NCBI GenBank assembly: GCA_014529385.2
Contig: CM043950.1
Location: forward strand, 82,594,843 to 82,658,842
Direction: 5' to 3'
Source of the DNA: Adiantum capillus-veneris
Taxonomy: Eukaryota > Streptophyta > Polypodiopsida > Polypodiales > Pteridaceae
Length of the DNA stretch: 64,000 nucleotides
Both the position numbers and the translations under genes were made by a program. Position 1 is the stretch's first letter, and each line of letters begins with the position of its first letter. Below the pieces are notes generated by a model. That model worked only from the letters and a program-made list of their open reading frames with translations. It ran no database searches and was not told the origin of the DNA. Below, piece by piece: positions 42,451 through 53,830 of this stretch.

Positions 42451-45389
42451 TGGTCCATCTACATATAGGTGTCCACACTTGCCGATCAAAGGAAAAATAG
42501 TGTCAGATGAAATATGTGGTGCGCCTCTCATCGGCGATCACCCAAGCACCTATAGAACCGATAAGCTTGGTCCGTGACTCAAACCAATGTGATGGGGAGG
42601 TTGGACAATCACCAAGATTCCTATTCACCCGGTACTGACTCCATTGTCGCTTGTGATGACTTTAACACCAAGGTCAAAACCAAGCGATGGGGAGCGTTGG
42701 ACAATCACGAAGCCTCCCACTCGCCCAGTGCTGAATCCGCAGTATGACCTATACTCACATCACCACAAGGGTCTACGGCATCGGTTAACACTCTCTCTCT
42801 CGCTCTCTCTCTTCCCCCCCCCCCTTTTCCCCCAAAACCCCAAGGTAAAAGTCACCCAATTTTCCATGATGCAAAGAAAGGTATACCATGCTCCTCTTGG
42901 TCCCCTACAATCTTTTATAAGTAATTCCAACAAGTCACACCATACACCCTTCTAACCTTAAGTTTGTCTCATACAATAAAAGATGAATCACATTGTAATA
43001 TTCTTAAATATTCTATTCTCCTTTTTTTGGGATAATAAAAATCCTTTGTACAAAACCTATCATGGATGGTGGCCTTCGTGGAGATTATGAACCTTTATGT
43101 TGCGACATCAAGATGGCCCTTTTTGAAATTTCTTACGTTATATCTTGCATATATGGTCCACATCATTATTCAATGTTTACATTGAATTTCACATTCCCAA
43201 GAAAGACACTCTTTTAACCAAGAGAATCCATCGTACACATCCAACATGATTTAAAACTCATAAATCTTGTGTCAAGCCTAGCAATCTCCCCACCTAACCA
43301 CTTTTTCCTCCAAAAGTGCTTACAAAACCATTCTCCACAAGAGAGTTTTTCTAGAACCATAAAATGCCCCCATGAGACTTTATAAGTCAAAATGCATTGA
43401 CAGATGCCATGTTTAATGAAATATCTCTTTTTCTATTGTGACTCTCTTCCCTCCCATTTTTTCTCATCTGAAGTACTCGCATGATTGGCTTTTATAATTA
43501 ATAAAATTAGCAAATAGTTCGTGTGTGGGTGCCTGCGTGCACGCACGCGCACACACATGTGTTGTACATGTATTTGGTAAAGGGAAGGAAACAAAGTTAG
43601 AGAACGTAGCAGAATGTTTCAAAAAAAATTGGCTTAGGTGACCATTAGTATCATTGTCACTATGAGAGTCATTATCACCATTGGTAATACTGATACATAT
43701 GATGATGCCATCGGGAGACCCCAAAACCATTAGGACCTAAGAGTTGGCACCTTTTGTGAGCTCTAGTAGTGGTTCTTAATACGATTTTTTTTGGGTTTTT
43801 TCTCAAGATACCAATGTGCATTCAAGAACTTATTTGAAAACCGCGTGTTTTTAGATTTCTCATAGATATGCCACACCCTTTCGTAGTTTAATCTTTGTAT
43901 CTCTTCTTTGATTGGTACCCTTGTTAAAGAAGACATGCTTTGGTGGGTGCAAGCAGTGCGGCACCGTAGCTAGTGAGAGAGAAGCTATAGAGAGAAGACA
44001 GATGTGCAAACTATAAAAAACAAGGGCTTACATTTTCTTATTTAAAAAGCCTTTATAATTAGGCATGCTTCCATGTGGTGAAAGATTTGATTCTTGACCG
44101 GACTTGAAGAAGAAGGGTAGATAATATTTTAGGAGAGAAGAAGAGGTTCACATGCTAGCAAACAAGGTATGCTTATCAAATAGCCATCCCCTTAAGCTTG
44201 ACTTGAGGCATTTTTGTGACAACCACTCAATAATACGGTCCTATAATTTTTGTTGGTGGGAACTTTTTAGATACATCGCAGTAAATCTCTTTAGATTTAA
44301 CACTTCACGCTTTCCTAGGATATATCATGGCAATTCTTAAAGAATTCAACAAGTCACAATTTCTTTGATGTGTCCATCACACATCAATAGATTGATCAAG
44401 AGTGCAAAAAAAATAATTTCATTAGGAAAGTCTTACCTCCGATTTCTTTTGGTTGGGGCAATGTATAACCCCCCTGCAACTATTAATAGTCATGAAAGAT
44501 TTCAGATGTTTAATACATTTTCCCTTGTAGATTTTCATCGCCTCTTTATGTTGTATTTTCAAAACACATGCAGTGGGTTTGTGTTGGATAATATTCCTCG
44601 TAGGCATGCCTACGGCACGTAAGAAGGAAACATATCTAGTGAGGTTATATCATGTTGATAGAATTTTCATACGTTAGAAAACACATAAAAAGTGTGATGC
44701 TTGATTCATTGATATGAGTAATAAGAGCTTGGTGAATTATGAGGTTGTGCCTCAAAAAAAAAGATCTTTGTGTGAAGGAGACACTCACACACTTCAAAGC
44801 AAAACCATGAACCATTTATACTTTGGAAATTAAAAAAACTAGAAAACTAATGGTGCAAAGAGAAGAAAATAGCAGCCACCATTGATTTTGGATGACCCTT
44901 TATTCCATCTCTCGTGCTAGAAGGATGATGCAAGGATGAGTGCTTGTATATGTTTTAAAGATATGTGGGACTTGATTTGCATAATGGTGGATGGGCACTT
45001 GAGGTATGACATGCCTTTTGTGTGTGAGAAAGAGCCTCTCCTTTGCGCCCAAATTTCTCCACTAAAATCTCAACGGCCACCTTTAGTTGTAGCCAGTGTT
45101 TGGGAAAAGCATGTCTCAGCTTAATATGGTGCCACTTTGAAGTTTCAAAAATGCCAATTGAGAGGAGGAGGAAAAGGACATATTCCATGTACATTTTGAG
45201 GAAAATACTATAAAATTGGTAGAAATAAGGGAATACCTCATATAGATTTTAAGGAAAATACTGTAAAATTAGTAAAAATACGGTCAATTTTTCAAAATTT
45301 TCTCTTACAAAATCCATAAAAAGGAATTATATCTAGTTGGCAAAATGAATTTTACTAAACACTATTGTAGCTGAGTTGGCAGTCTCTGT

Positions 45390-45394
<5 letters not shown>
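42451..45394. other. No gene recognised
   Basis: May begin with the rest of the gypsy B LTR. A C-run sits at 42813-42823, a CACACG/GTGTGT-rich patch at 43530-43560. Short open frames on both strands lack motifs. Confidence 0.5.

Positions 45395-45428
<34 letters not shown>
45368..45428. repeat. A-box-like word and (TG)n tract
   Basis: TAGCTGAGTTGGC (45368-45380), like the A box at 1478, is followed by a (TG)n run at 45395-45428. No B box is present, so at most a SINE fragment with an expanded repeat. Confidence 0.4.
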
Positions 45429-45432
<4 letters not shown>

Positions 45433-45834
45433 CGCAAAAAGACTACAATTTGATGATGGTCCTTGTACTTTGTTGATAACACTATTGATTACCGCTTGCT
45501 ACTTCAACTCTCCGGTTTGTACTTGGTTTGAAGAATTACTATTGTGTTATTTGAGTGATTTCCTAGTCTTGGAGCTCACATCTTTTTTCATGTAGAAGCT
45601 TCAAATCTACTTCATAGCTCGACAAGCCCATATTGGAAGGGTTTCGGTACAATTGAAGAAGATGGGTTATGATGGGTCCAAATGATGAGGCTCAATAGCT
45701 AGTGAGATATGGAGAGTATAGAGAGATTGGAAGAGATAGAAGGCAAATGAACAAACAATAATGAAAACAATGTGAGGACTCACATTGGCCTATAGAAGGA
45801 GACAGAGACATCTTGAAAGGTCTTAAACTTTTAG
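45429..45834. other. No gene recognised
   Basis: No motif or repeat seen. Confidence 0.4.
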
Positions 45835-46130
45835 AAGAAGATAGGTTTAAACACTATTCGTGCTTAACTGTTGAATTCAAAAAACCCTAGGGTTGGTCTA
45901 GTTAAATGAAGGTGTGAAGATGGTATTTCATAAAGACATCTTGAAATCTACAGGTTCTAGTAGAAGATAGTTTTAACAATGCCTATCTATCCATGCTTTG
46001 TTGCTAGATACGATTTTAAAAATCCCTAAAGTAGGTCTAGTTAAAAATAGTGAACTAGAAGATAGGTTTAACAATGCCTTTCTATTCGTTCTTTACTGCT
46101 AGATAAGATTTAAAAATCCCTAAGAAGGTT
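45835..46130. repeat. Three imperfect tandem units
   Basis: AGAAGATAG(G/T)TTTAA followed by (C/T)TATTCGTGCTT-like sequence, TTTAAAAATCCCTAA and GGTCTAGTTAAA recur at about 45835, 45960 and 46050. Non-coding. Confidence 0.7.
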
Positions 46131-46286
46131 GGCATATGCACAAACGAAGGAAATGAACCAAGAGCCTTCTTCTGGCAAGAAGCCCGCACTTTGCCTCTGG
46201 CTAAAATAGCCCACATGCCGCAGCCAAGTTAAGCATATTGTGCAATCAACACGCTCCAAGAGACAACATCCTAAGAAGGATTCCCA

Positions 46287-46386
<100 letters not shown>

Positions 46387-46754
46387 ACCTCATTCGCCAA
46401 TTGGTCTGGGAGGTTAGCATAGCGCGATTTAAAATTTGCGAAGCCCGTCAAGAACTTCTTGTGCTATTGTGAGGGTACCACATTTGGCACCAATGTGATC
46501 CTAAATATGCATCTTCTTGAATGGTAAGCATCTTAGGCTAGGTTCAGATGCTGTGGCTGAACGAAAGGGGCAAAAGCGTGTTGCTCATGTGGCATGGAGG
46601 CATAGGCAAAGTGAACAGATTCTTTCTCCGGACACACCCTCAGAAACCCCCTCCCCCCTTTTTTGGGAGAACAAGCTAGGAATCTCAGACGATGATAAAT
46701 TTTGAGCGCTTCTTCCACATTGAAAATTTAAAGATCAACAAAATCAATGACGAT

Positions 46755-46779
46755 CGCTAGTGCCACGTAGGCACTAGCG
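46755..46779. repeat. Perfect hairpin
   Basis: CGCTAGTGCC (46755-46764) and GGCACTAGCG (46770-46779) with a five-base ACGTA loop. No T-run follows, and no gene adjoins. Confidence 0.85.
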
Positions 46780-46892
46780 CTTGAAATTTAACCGCATGGG
46801 GCGCCTTGTAGTGAATGTCATTCGTGGGCAGGAGAACTGAACATGGGCCATGCAACATGAAGCTCCAATGCCACTAGTTTCTATTATTTACC

Positions 46893-46895
<3 letters not shown>

Positions 46896-46958
<63 letters not shown>
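46896..46958. repeat. (AG)n microsatellite
   Basis: About 31 AG units. Confidence 0.97.
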
Positions 46959-46959
<1 letters not shown>

Positions 46960-47452
46960 CTAGCCTCCTACTATTTTGAATGTGTATACTATTGTGATCT
47001 TATAGAAGTGTGGTGCTCAGCTCAGGTTTGCTGAGAAAACTCTGAATTGTTTCCCTTGGATGCAACTTGAAGAGTAGCTCTCAACTTCAATGACAAAGGT
47101 TCTAACTACAACATTGCATTGGTTACGACAATCAACAAAATAAAAGGGTACACAAAAGCCTTTTATTTGCTTACACATGACTAACAAAGCACTGAAACAA
47201 ACACACTAAAATTTGCACGCTGTCATGGGAATGGCACATTCCAACGTATTATAAAACTTTGGGGAGGACTGTGCAAACTCCCCCATGCAAGGAAACTCGC
47301 AAATTTTCCTTTCTATCATACTTAAAAATATTTATTAAAAAATTTAGTAGAAATGATCTAGAGTATTAATTAACGTACACTAGTTTTCTTATTGTTCTTT
47401 GTGAGGTACATGTATCAAGATGGGGCATCAAAATTTCAACGTATCAAACATG
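46959..47452. other. No gene recognised
   Basis: Flanking sequence of gypsy A. It ends in the target site GTAC. Confidence 0.5.
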
Positions 47453-47456
47453 GTAC

Positions 47457-48770
47457 TTATCCGAGCCTATCACAAATTTTTGTTTACTATATTTTGTTGG
47501 TTTTCCTTGCTTCTAAAGGTTTACAATAAAAGAAAGAGTGAGAACAACCTCTTGGAAAAATTCAAAAAATGATTTGATGGGAATTTTTTCTTGACTAGTT
47601 CACCGAAAGTGAAAGGTAGAGGGAGAACCTAGTGGTAAAGGGAAGGGAAAATATGTAAATGTGAAAAAAAAAGATATGATGTGGTTGTGGAGCCATGCAC
47701 CCATTATTCAAGGGTTATGAGTGGCTCATATCATCATGGCTTTGGAGCCATATGATGATTCAAACAGATGGGACCCAAGTGGAAGACTTGGTAAAGGAAG
47801 GAAACAAACACATGATTTTGCTGGATTTTAAAAAATTATTCCACTCCGATCCAAGAAAAGTTGTCTTCATCAAAGTTATAGCTGATGAGCTACAGATTCT
47901 GACCATATTTGTTTTTATAATTTTTGCATCTACGGTCTAGGAGATATGGCCAAAATGGCGGACGCTAGTTTTTTCAACTGTGGTGGAGACCACCCCCTCT
48001 ACCTTTACACACACACCCTTCCTTTTCCACATTGAGACCTTCTCTAAAAATCAGCCATTAGTCTTCTCACCCTCCCCTCCTTCCTCCTCTCTCTCAAGCT
48101 CAAAAAACCATCACAAATTCCTCTTCTAATCACCTCTCATATCATGCTTAATCTTGTTGTAATTCATAAGTTCTCATTCAACCCCTTTCTATTATTACTA
48201 GATATCCATTGATTTTATGTAGATTCTTTACATTTTAAAATAAGGAAGCTCTTGAACTCAAGCTATGGAGGAAGGAGTGAGGAAAACACAAGTGATGATG
48301 GAGCCAATTAGTTGCAAATTGGTCAACAAATCACTTGGAAAGAGCTTCTTGATTGGTTGAATGTCCCTAATCAAGATTCATTTGTACAAATTGCACTTGT
48401 ATCTTAACCTCACTCCTAATCACTCTCTTTCCTATATAAAGAGCCCCCCCCCCCCCCCCCCCCTTTGTAATTTCAAGTATCCCTCAGCCCCATTGAGTCT
48501 TTATATCACTCATCATGAGACCATAAAGCTCATTCATTCACTCTATTCTTGCACATTCTAGAGTGCAAATTGTTCTATGCTAGTACCCTCCCCTCCTCTT
48601 ACTTATGTTAATTAAGAGAGATCTTTTATGTGTGTGTGAGAGTGCTTGATGTGATTTTGGATAATTCTTGAGTTGTTGTTTAGTAATCTACATGCTATTT
48701 GTGTTGGAAGTGCTTGAAGTTATCCATTCCTTGGACAAACACTAAGGTTAATTCTTCATTCATAGTGATA

Positions 48771-48836
<66 letters not shown>

Positions 48837-48951
48837 TGTAGCGGTCCTAGTCCACGCTTCCAAGACTAGGTGGTGCCCTCATCTCATTTCCCTTGTGGCG
48901 CAATGGAGTTTGTTTTGGTGTAGAGGCCGCCATTCCAAATTTCCTTCGTCA
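47457..48951 (+). repeat. Gypsy A 5' LTR (1495 bp)
   Basis: Matches the 3' LTR closely. Starts TTATCCGAGCC (the first G of TG has become T) and ends TTCGTCA. TATATAAA at 48433-48440 is the promoter TATA box. A 20-C run (48444-48463) lies right after it and a (TC)n tract at 48773-48833. It keeps 26 bases (near 47938-47963) that the 3' LTR lost between CGG words. Confidence 0.92.
48433..48440 (+). promoter_or_regulatory. TATA box of gypsy A LTR
   Basis: TATATAAA followed by GAGC and the C-run; the same site is at 56135-56142 in the 3' LTR. Confidence 0.7.
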
Positions 48952-48956
48952 TAAAT

Positions 48957-48970
48957 TGGTGCCCCCACGG
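48957..48970 (+). promoter_or_regulatory. Candidate primer-binding site of gypsy A
   Basis: TGGTGCCCCCACGG, five bases after the LTR end. It starts with TGG as a PBS must, but I could not assign the tRNA. Confidence 0.5.
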
Positions 48971-49038
48971 AGGAGTTCTCAAGCAGCGCTCTGTCAATCC
49001 TATGAAGGAAGGTCCATCAAATTCTCCGAGACTTCCAC

Positions 49039-49970
49039 TATGGTCTCCCCAAGAAGCTCGAGAAAAGAAGTGTATTTATTGACAAACGGCACGTATGCGG
49101 GTAAAGAGAGTTAACTACATACGCCCTTCTTTGCTTCAAGGAAAATTTTGTAGTCATCAAGTCCCTAGGTCAAATCATTGTGTTGAGTTCTTCGTGGCTA
49201 GTGTGAAGACACTTCCTTTGAAGCCTCGACTTCAGGTGGTGAAAGCACTTTCAAACTCGGGTATTAACAAGTTTTTGGAGGGGGAGCTACACATCAATGG
49301 GGTGCGGTATTGGCAAGAGGCCACATATGGTGATGCACTCCAACTACTACTAGCAAGAAGGCTCAAGGTAGTTGAGAGGGTAGCCATTGAACCCTATGAA
49401 CTCTACAAAGCTGAAGATGGTCACACCAAAGCTAGGCTAATCATTGGTGAGCAAATTCTTCGCATCTCTCAAATGGTGGGATCCAAGAGAGCTGAACTTC
49501 AATGAAGTGCTTCATGGAAGTTTGTATTTAATGCACCAATGAATAATCCCATTTTCTACAACTTTCAATCAGTTCAGAATATTAGGGTGAATGTGCGCAT
49601 TGATAGAAAGATTTTTTTCCAACAAAGATTGGTCTTCTATTTTGGAGCTGAGAGGTTGAGAGAGATATTGTTGTCCCTTGACCCTATAATATTGCCTATT
49701 TTGGAGTATAATGTATCTTTTGATGTTCACATCTTCATCTTGCTTTAAGCATACTCCATGAATCATAGGGATTTATATGGACCTTTCCAACCTCTTGCTA
49801 GACAAACTGTGCATATAATAGCTAGCACAAAGCTTAGGTTCCAAAACATCATAAGGAACTTACTAGGCCCTTGTCGTCTAGCTGAGATTAATGCATCTAT
49901 CAATCCATTTATTCTACCCTTAATAAGATATGATTTGGACCTAGACGTTTTCATCTTTGTGCTGTATTGA
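49039..49970 (+). pseudogene. Gypsy A pre-gag ORF (ORF1) with a tandem module
   Basis: From an ATG near 49030 (MVSPRSSRKEVYLLTNGTYA), after one frameshift near 49105, frame 3 continues to 49970 with stops at 49503 and 49746. It contains LPLKPRLQVVKALSNSGINK, GVRYWQEATYGDALQLLLAR and YELYKAEDGHTKARLI, then two related modules: RLREILLSLDPIILPILEY ending DVHIFILL (about 49564-49745), and RLAEINASINPFILPLIRY ending DVFIFVLY (about 49794-49967). About 14 of 31 residues agree between these parts without gaps. An ORF of unknown function before gag is known in Ogre/Tat elements; I infer that this is its counterpart. No enzyme motif is visible. Confidence 0.6.
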
Positions 49971-51294
49971 GAGGAAGGCAACCCATTTTATGATGGCTTT
50001 CCCTAATGTTTTTGGGCGTAGTGAGGAAAATGCTGGGGATTTTTTGGATAACTTGGAGATGGCTTTCCTTGTCTCTGGGAGGGATGACGAAGCATTGAAA
50101 TTGAGAGCTTTTCCTTTGGTGCTCAAAGAAAAAGCTAGGGTATGGTTCCAGGCTCTAGATCCAACCCAAAGAGCTGATTGGGAGGGATTGAAGGCGGCTT
50201 TCCTACAAAGATTTCAACAAGCCAATTCGGCAGAAGAACTGTGGCAACGGCTTCTGGCCCTTCATCAAGTTGACCCTCATGGTTATGCAACCTATGAGGA
50301 AGGTTTTTTGAAACTTTGGGGGCAATGGTCAGACTCACTAAACCCTGGTGAGCGAGCTCCCAATTACCTCCAAAAGGATCGGTTTATCTCAGGTTTGTAC
50401 CCCTTGCTAAGGGAGAAGGTAAAGAGAAAATTTCCAAATAATTTTGAAGATGCCTTAAGGATTGCTAGGGAAAAGAATCGAAAGATTCTCTATCAAGCCC
50501 AAGCTGGCCAGCTAGCTTTGGGAGGCAATATCACAACTATGGAAGCTTCTCACGTACCTCCAAATGTGCCTAATGCACTAGACCTCAATGGAGGTCAACA
50601 AGAAGATATGCTCCAACAAATAAACAATCTCACAAACCAGCTAGAGGGTTTGAGAGTAAATCTTGTGCAGGGTGCAAGAAGGCCTATTGAGGGGAATGGT
50701 GGGAATCGGCCACCAATACGACGTCAAGCAAGGGAAATGTTGTGTTACAATTGTGGGGAAAATGGCCACGGCATGTATAATTGACCTCATCCCAGAAGAT
50801 ATGACTATCCTGTCAGAGGTCCTCGACAACAAGTAAGTCCTCCTCATGCTAGAGCTCAAGCACAAGAGCAACCGCAACCTCAAATTTTGCAGCCACCTCG
50901 TGCTCAAGCTCAAGCCCCTGCTACTCAACCAAATGTGAGCATCATAAGGATGGAGGAGGTCGTCAAGGGCAGAAGAAACCAGGAAGAAATAGCTAAAGGG
51001 AAGATGAAGATAGATGAAGTGGCTACAATGCCTATCAAGCATGTGCGTGTCCAAGATGAAGTAAGTAAAGAAATAAGCAAGGATGCAAGCAATGAAGCAA
51101 GTACATCTCGGGCAACTAAAGATGAAGCCAAGAAGACAAAGACCCGTACTAGGTCTCAAATTGACATCTCTGATTTCCCTATGGGATCTCGGACACAACC
51201 TTATGACTTGACAGCTGATGTGAGTTCTCAAGGACCAAAGATTACTTGGCCACAACTACTTCATATCTCCCCAAAGCTGCGACGACAATGGTAA
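49957..51294 (+). pseudogene. Gypsy A gag
   Basis: Frame 1. The gag core reads MMAFPNVFGRSEENAGDFLD, NLEMAFLVSGRDDEALKLRA, ARVWFQALDPTQRADWEGLK and AFLQRFQQANSAEELWQRLL, the standard retrotransposon-gag pattern (A-x-x-W-F-x-x-L and W-x-x-L-K-x-x-F-x-x-R-F). A zinc knuckle follows as CYNCGENGHGMYN, where the fourth Cys codon is TGA (50782-50784). A Gln/Pro-rich and then Lys-rich region (VSKEISKDASNEASTSRAT) leads to a second stop at 51292. The true start is unclear: the frame is open from 49957, overlapping the end of ORF1 by a few bases. Gag would form the cytoplasmic particle and bind the RNA. Confidence 0.88.
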
Positions 51295-51970
51295 AAAATG
51301 GTGAGCACGAGGGCAAAGCGAAGTAAGCTAGTAAGTGTAATCAAAGCATATGTTCTCAAGGATATAGTGCCTTTGGTGGAGGCTCAAATCAAGGGACAAC
51401 GGATTCCAAAAACTTACATTGACAGTGGAGCAGAGGTTTGTGTCATGACAGAAAAGCTAATGCATCAATTGGGTTTAGAGGTAATGGAATCATAAAACTT
51501 TAGGGCAAAAATGGCCAATAATGTCTCTGTCACTTGTGTGGGTGTAGTGAAAGCTTTGAGAGTTTCTGTTTTTGGAATCACTATAGAGGTTGATGCTTAT
51601 GTGATGCCAGTAAAGGGAGAAGGATACCCCCTTATTTTAGGACGACCTTGGCTCATGGGTATAGGAGCTAGGCAAGATTGGGCAACAGGAGACTTGGAGT
51701 TGAGGCCTCGAGTGGGTGGCCATAGTCGGAAGGTGGTTTATAACTTGAAGAATGGGCGACTAGAGAACCTTGAACTAGAGACGTCAGCTGATGAGTGGAG
51801 CTCAAGTGGATGCTCCTCATCCATGAACGAGGAAGAGAGTTCAAGTGAAGAGAGTGATAGCACTCTCGAAGTCATGGGCGTCACCATAAAGGAAACTACC
51901 TCATCAGAAGACAACCCAAGGATCCAAATGGAGAATGTGTGGGATGCCAGCCTAGAGAAGATGTTATCCA
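51295..51970 (+). pseudogene. Gypsy A protease
   Basis: Same frame as gag. The active site is YIDSGAEVCVMTEKLMHQLG (D-S-G, intact), then a stop at 51493-51495, then NNVSVTCVGVVKALRVSVFG, DAYVMPVKGEGYPLILGRPW (the conserved I-L-G-R-P-W end of gypsy proteases) and LMGIGARQDWATGDLEL. An acidic Ser-rich linker (SSMNEEESSSEESDS) follows toward RT. The aspartic protease cuts Gag-Pol inside the particle. Confidence 0.9.
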
Positions 51971-53448
51971 AGGATATAAAGGAAGAAGAAAAGGAGGGTT
52001 ATGTAAATGTTCTCCAAAAGCATGCATCATTGTTTATTTCTGATTACACTCACATTACAGGTGTCACTGCAGTGAAACATCATATCCATCTAAAAGAAGG
52101 GAGCAAGCTAGTAGTACAAAAACTAAGAAGACTAGGAGTTGTGCAGCAAAATGCACTGTTGTCCGAGGTCAAGAGACTCGCAGGATTCATATACCCAGTA
52201 GAAGATTCAGAATGGGTCTCCCCAGTAGTGGTGAGGCCAAAGAAGAACGGTAAATGGAGAATGTGCGTGGATTACAAGCCACTAAATGTTGCAACAAAGA
52301 GGGACCACTTCCCTCTCCCATTTCAAGATGAGATTCTAAATGAAGTAGCAGGCCATGAGCGATACACAGTGTGTGATGGCTACTCCGGCTACTTTCAAAT
52401 ACGCATTGCAGAGGAGGACCAGAAAAAGACTACTTTCATCACACCATGGGGCTGTTTCGCATTTCGAGTCATGCCTTTTGGTCTCACCAACGCTCCAGCC
52501 ACCTTTCAATGATTCATGAACATGGTCTTCCAACCTTACTTTGGTAAGTCCATAAGGGTTTTCATAGATGACTTTTGTATTTACAGCTCCAAAAGTATGC
52601 ATCTCGGCAAGATTGATGAAGGATTTACTCGTTTAGCTAAGCTGGGTGGACAACTAAACAAGGACAAATGTCACATTGGGGAAAGCAAGGTTACACTATT
52701 GGGGCATGTAGTGTCCATTGATGGAATCGAGGTAGATCCTGAAAAGATAGAAACATTGCTAAATCTACCTCCCCCAACTTCCATCAAACAATTAATCTCT
52801 TTCTTGCAAAAGCTAAGATATTTGAGTAGATTCATACACTTACTCTCCCAAGTGATATTTCCTCTACAACAGCTGACTCGTCAAGAGACGCTTGTTTGGA
52901 GTGAAGAAAGTGATGGGCATTTTAGAGAGATAAAAAAAATGTTAGGGTCACTCCCTGTAATCCTCCAACCTTGTTGGGAAGAAACATTCTTTGTAAACCC
53001 TAGTGTGGGAGAAGAGGCCATTGGTGCTGCCCTCCTACAAAAAGATCCAAAAACATTCTTTATGAGGCCTGTGTATTTTGCTAGCCGCCTCATGGAAAAC
53101 ACAGAGAAGGCCTACACCCTGATGGAATAGCTAGTGTTAGCTCTCATGTTTGCGGTAACCAAATTTCGGCCATACTTGCTGCCGAAGAGGTTTGTAATTA
53201 TCACTGTGGAGGATATGTTTCCCTATGCACTACAACATATGGAAATCTCTAACAAAATAACAAAGTGGGTGGTGCGACTTCAAGAGTTTGATTATACAAT
53301 ACAGGTTGAAAGAAAAACTCGAGCATGCTTAGCCGACATTTTAACAAACAAGTGCTATGAAAAAGTTTTCCATTTGAAGAGAAAGGAACTTGCACCAACT
53401 CCAACTCTAGAGGCTCTGTTCAATGCTTATAGCCTCTACTTTGAGTGA
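51971..53448 (+). pseudogene. Gypsy A reverse transcriptase and first RNase H
   Basis: RT motifs in order: SPVVVRPKKNGKWRMCVDYK, RDHFPLPFQDEIL, CDGYSGYFQIRIAEEDQKK, TPWGCFAFRVMPFGLTNAPA, a stop in place of the usual Arg after ATFQ (52510-52512), then SIRVFIDDFCIYSS with the catalytic F-I-D-D intact, and CHIGESKVTLLGHVVS. The connected RNase H reads TFFVNPSVGEEAIGAALLQK and PVYFASRLMENTEKAYT, then a stop (53128) and LALMFAVTKFRPYLLPKRF. In RNase H the usual Thr-Asp-x-S start reads VNPS, so it is degenerate, as is known for Tat elements that carry a second RNase H. Confidence 0.92.
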
Positions 53449-53830
53449 GCATACAAGAGAACCAAGGATAAGGCAGCTGCAGGCATCGTGGTCTTATCTC
53501 CATTGGGAGAGACGATCCATGGTGAAGGGATCACTCTAGAAGATGTCCACTCCAACAATGAAGCAGAATATCAAGCTCTAATTCATGGCCTTTGTTGGTG
53601 CGTGGATAATTCAATTGAGAGATTAAATGCTTTTGGTGACTCCATGCTTTTGGTAAGAAAAATGCAAGGTACATGGGCTTACAAAAATGCCAATCTCTCT
53701 ACTAAAATGAGAGAAGCCAAAGCTCTTATAAGGAGATTTAGGGAGGCACAAGTACATCATGTGTCAAGAGACCAGAACAAGGAGGCAGACCACCTAGCAT
53801 CATCGAAGTTAAATGAGTCAATAGTGGGAG
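53449..53830 (+). pseudogene. Gypsy A second (plant-type) RNase H
   Basis: Reads AAAGIVVLSPLGETIHGEGI, then NNEAEYQALIHGLCWCV, LNAFGDSMLLVRKMQGTWAY, FREAQVHHVSRDQNKEADHL. Conserved residues are Glu in N-N-E-A-E-Y, Asp in F-G-D-S and Asp in K-E-A-D. The first catalytic Asp, expected in the start motif F-D-G-A, lies at the preceding stop: the sequence there is F-E-stop-A (stop 53446-53448). This additional RNase H is diagnostic for the Tat lineage. It would degrade the RNA template. Confidence 0.88.

Noticed and set aside
47623-47645. SINE A box in AACCTAGTGGTAAAGGG, also near 55353
   Set aside because: It lies within the gypsy A LTRs and has no B box.
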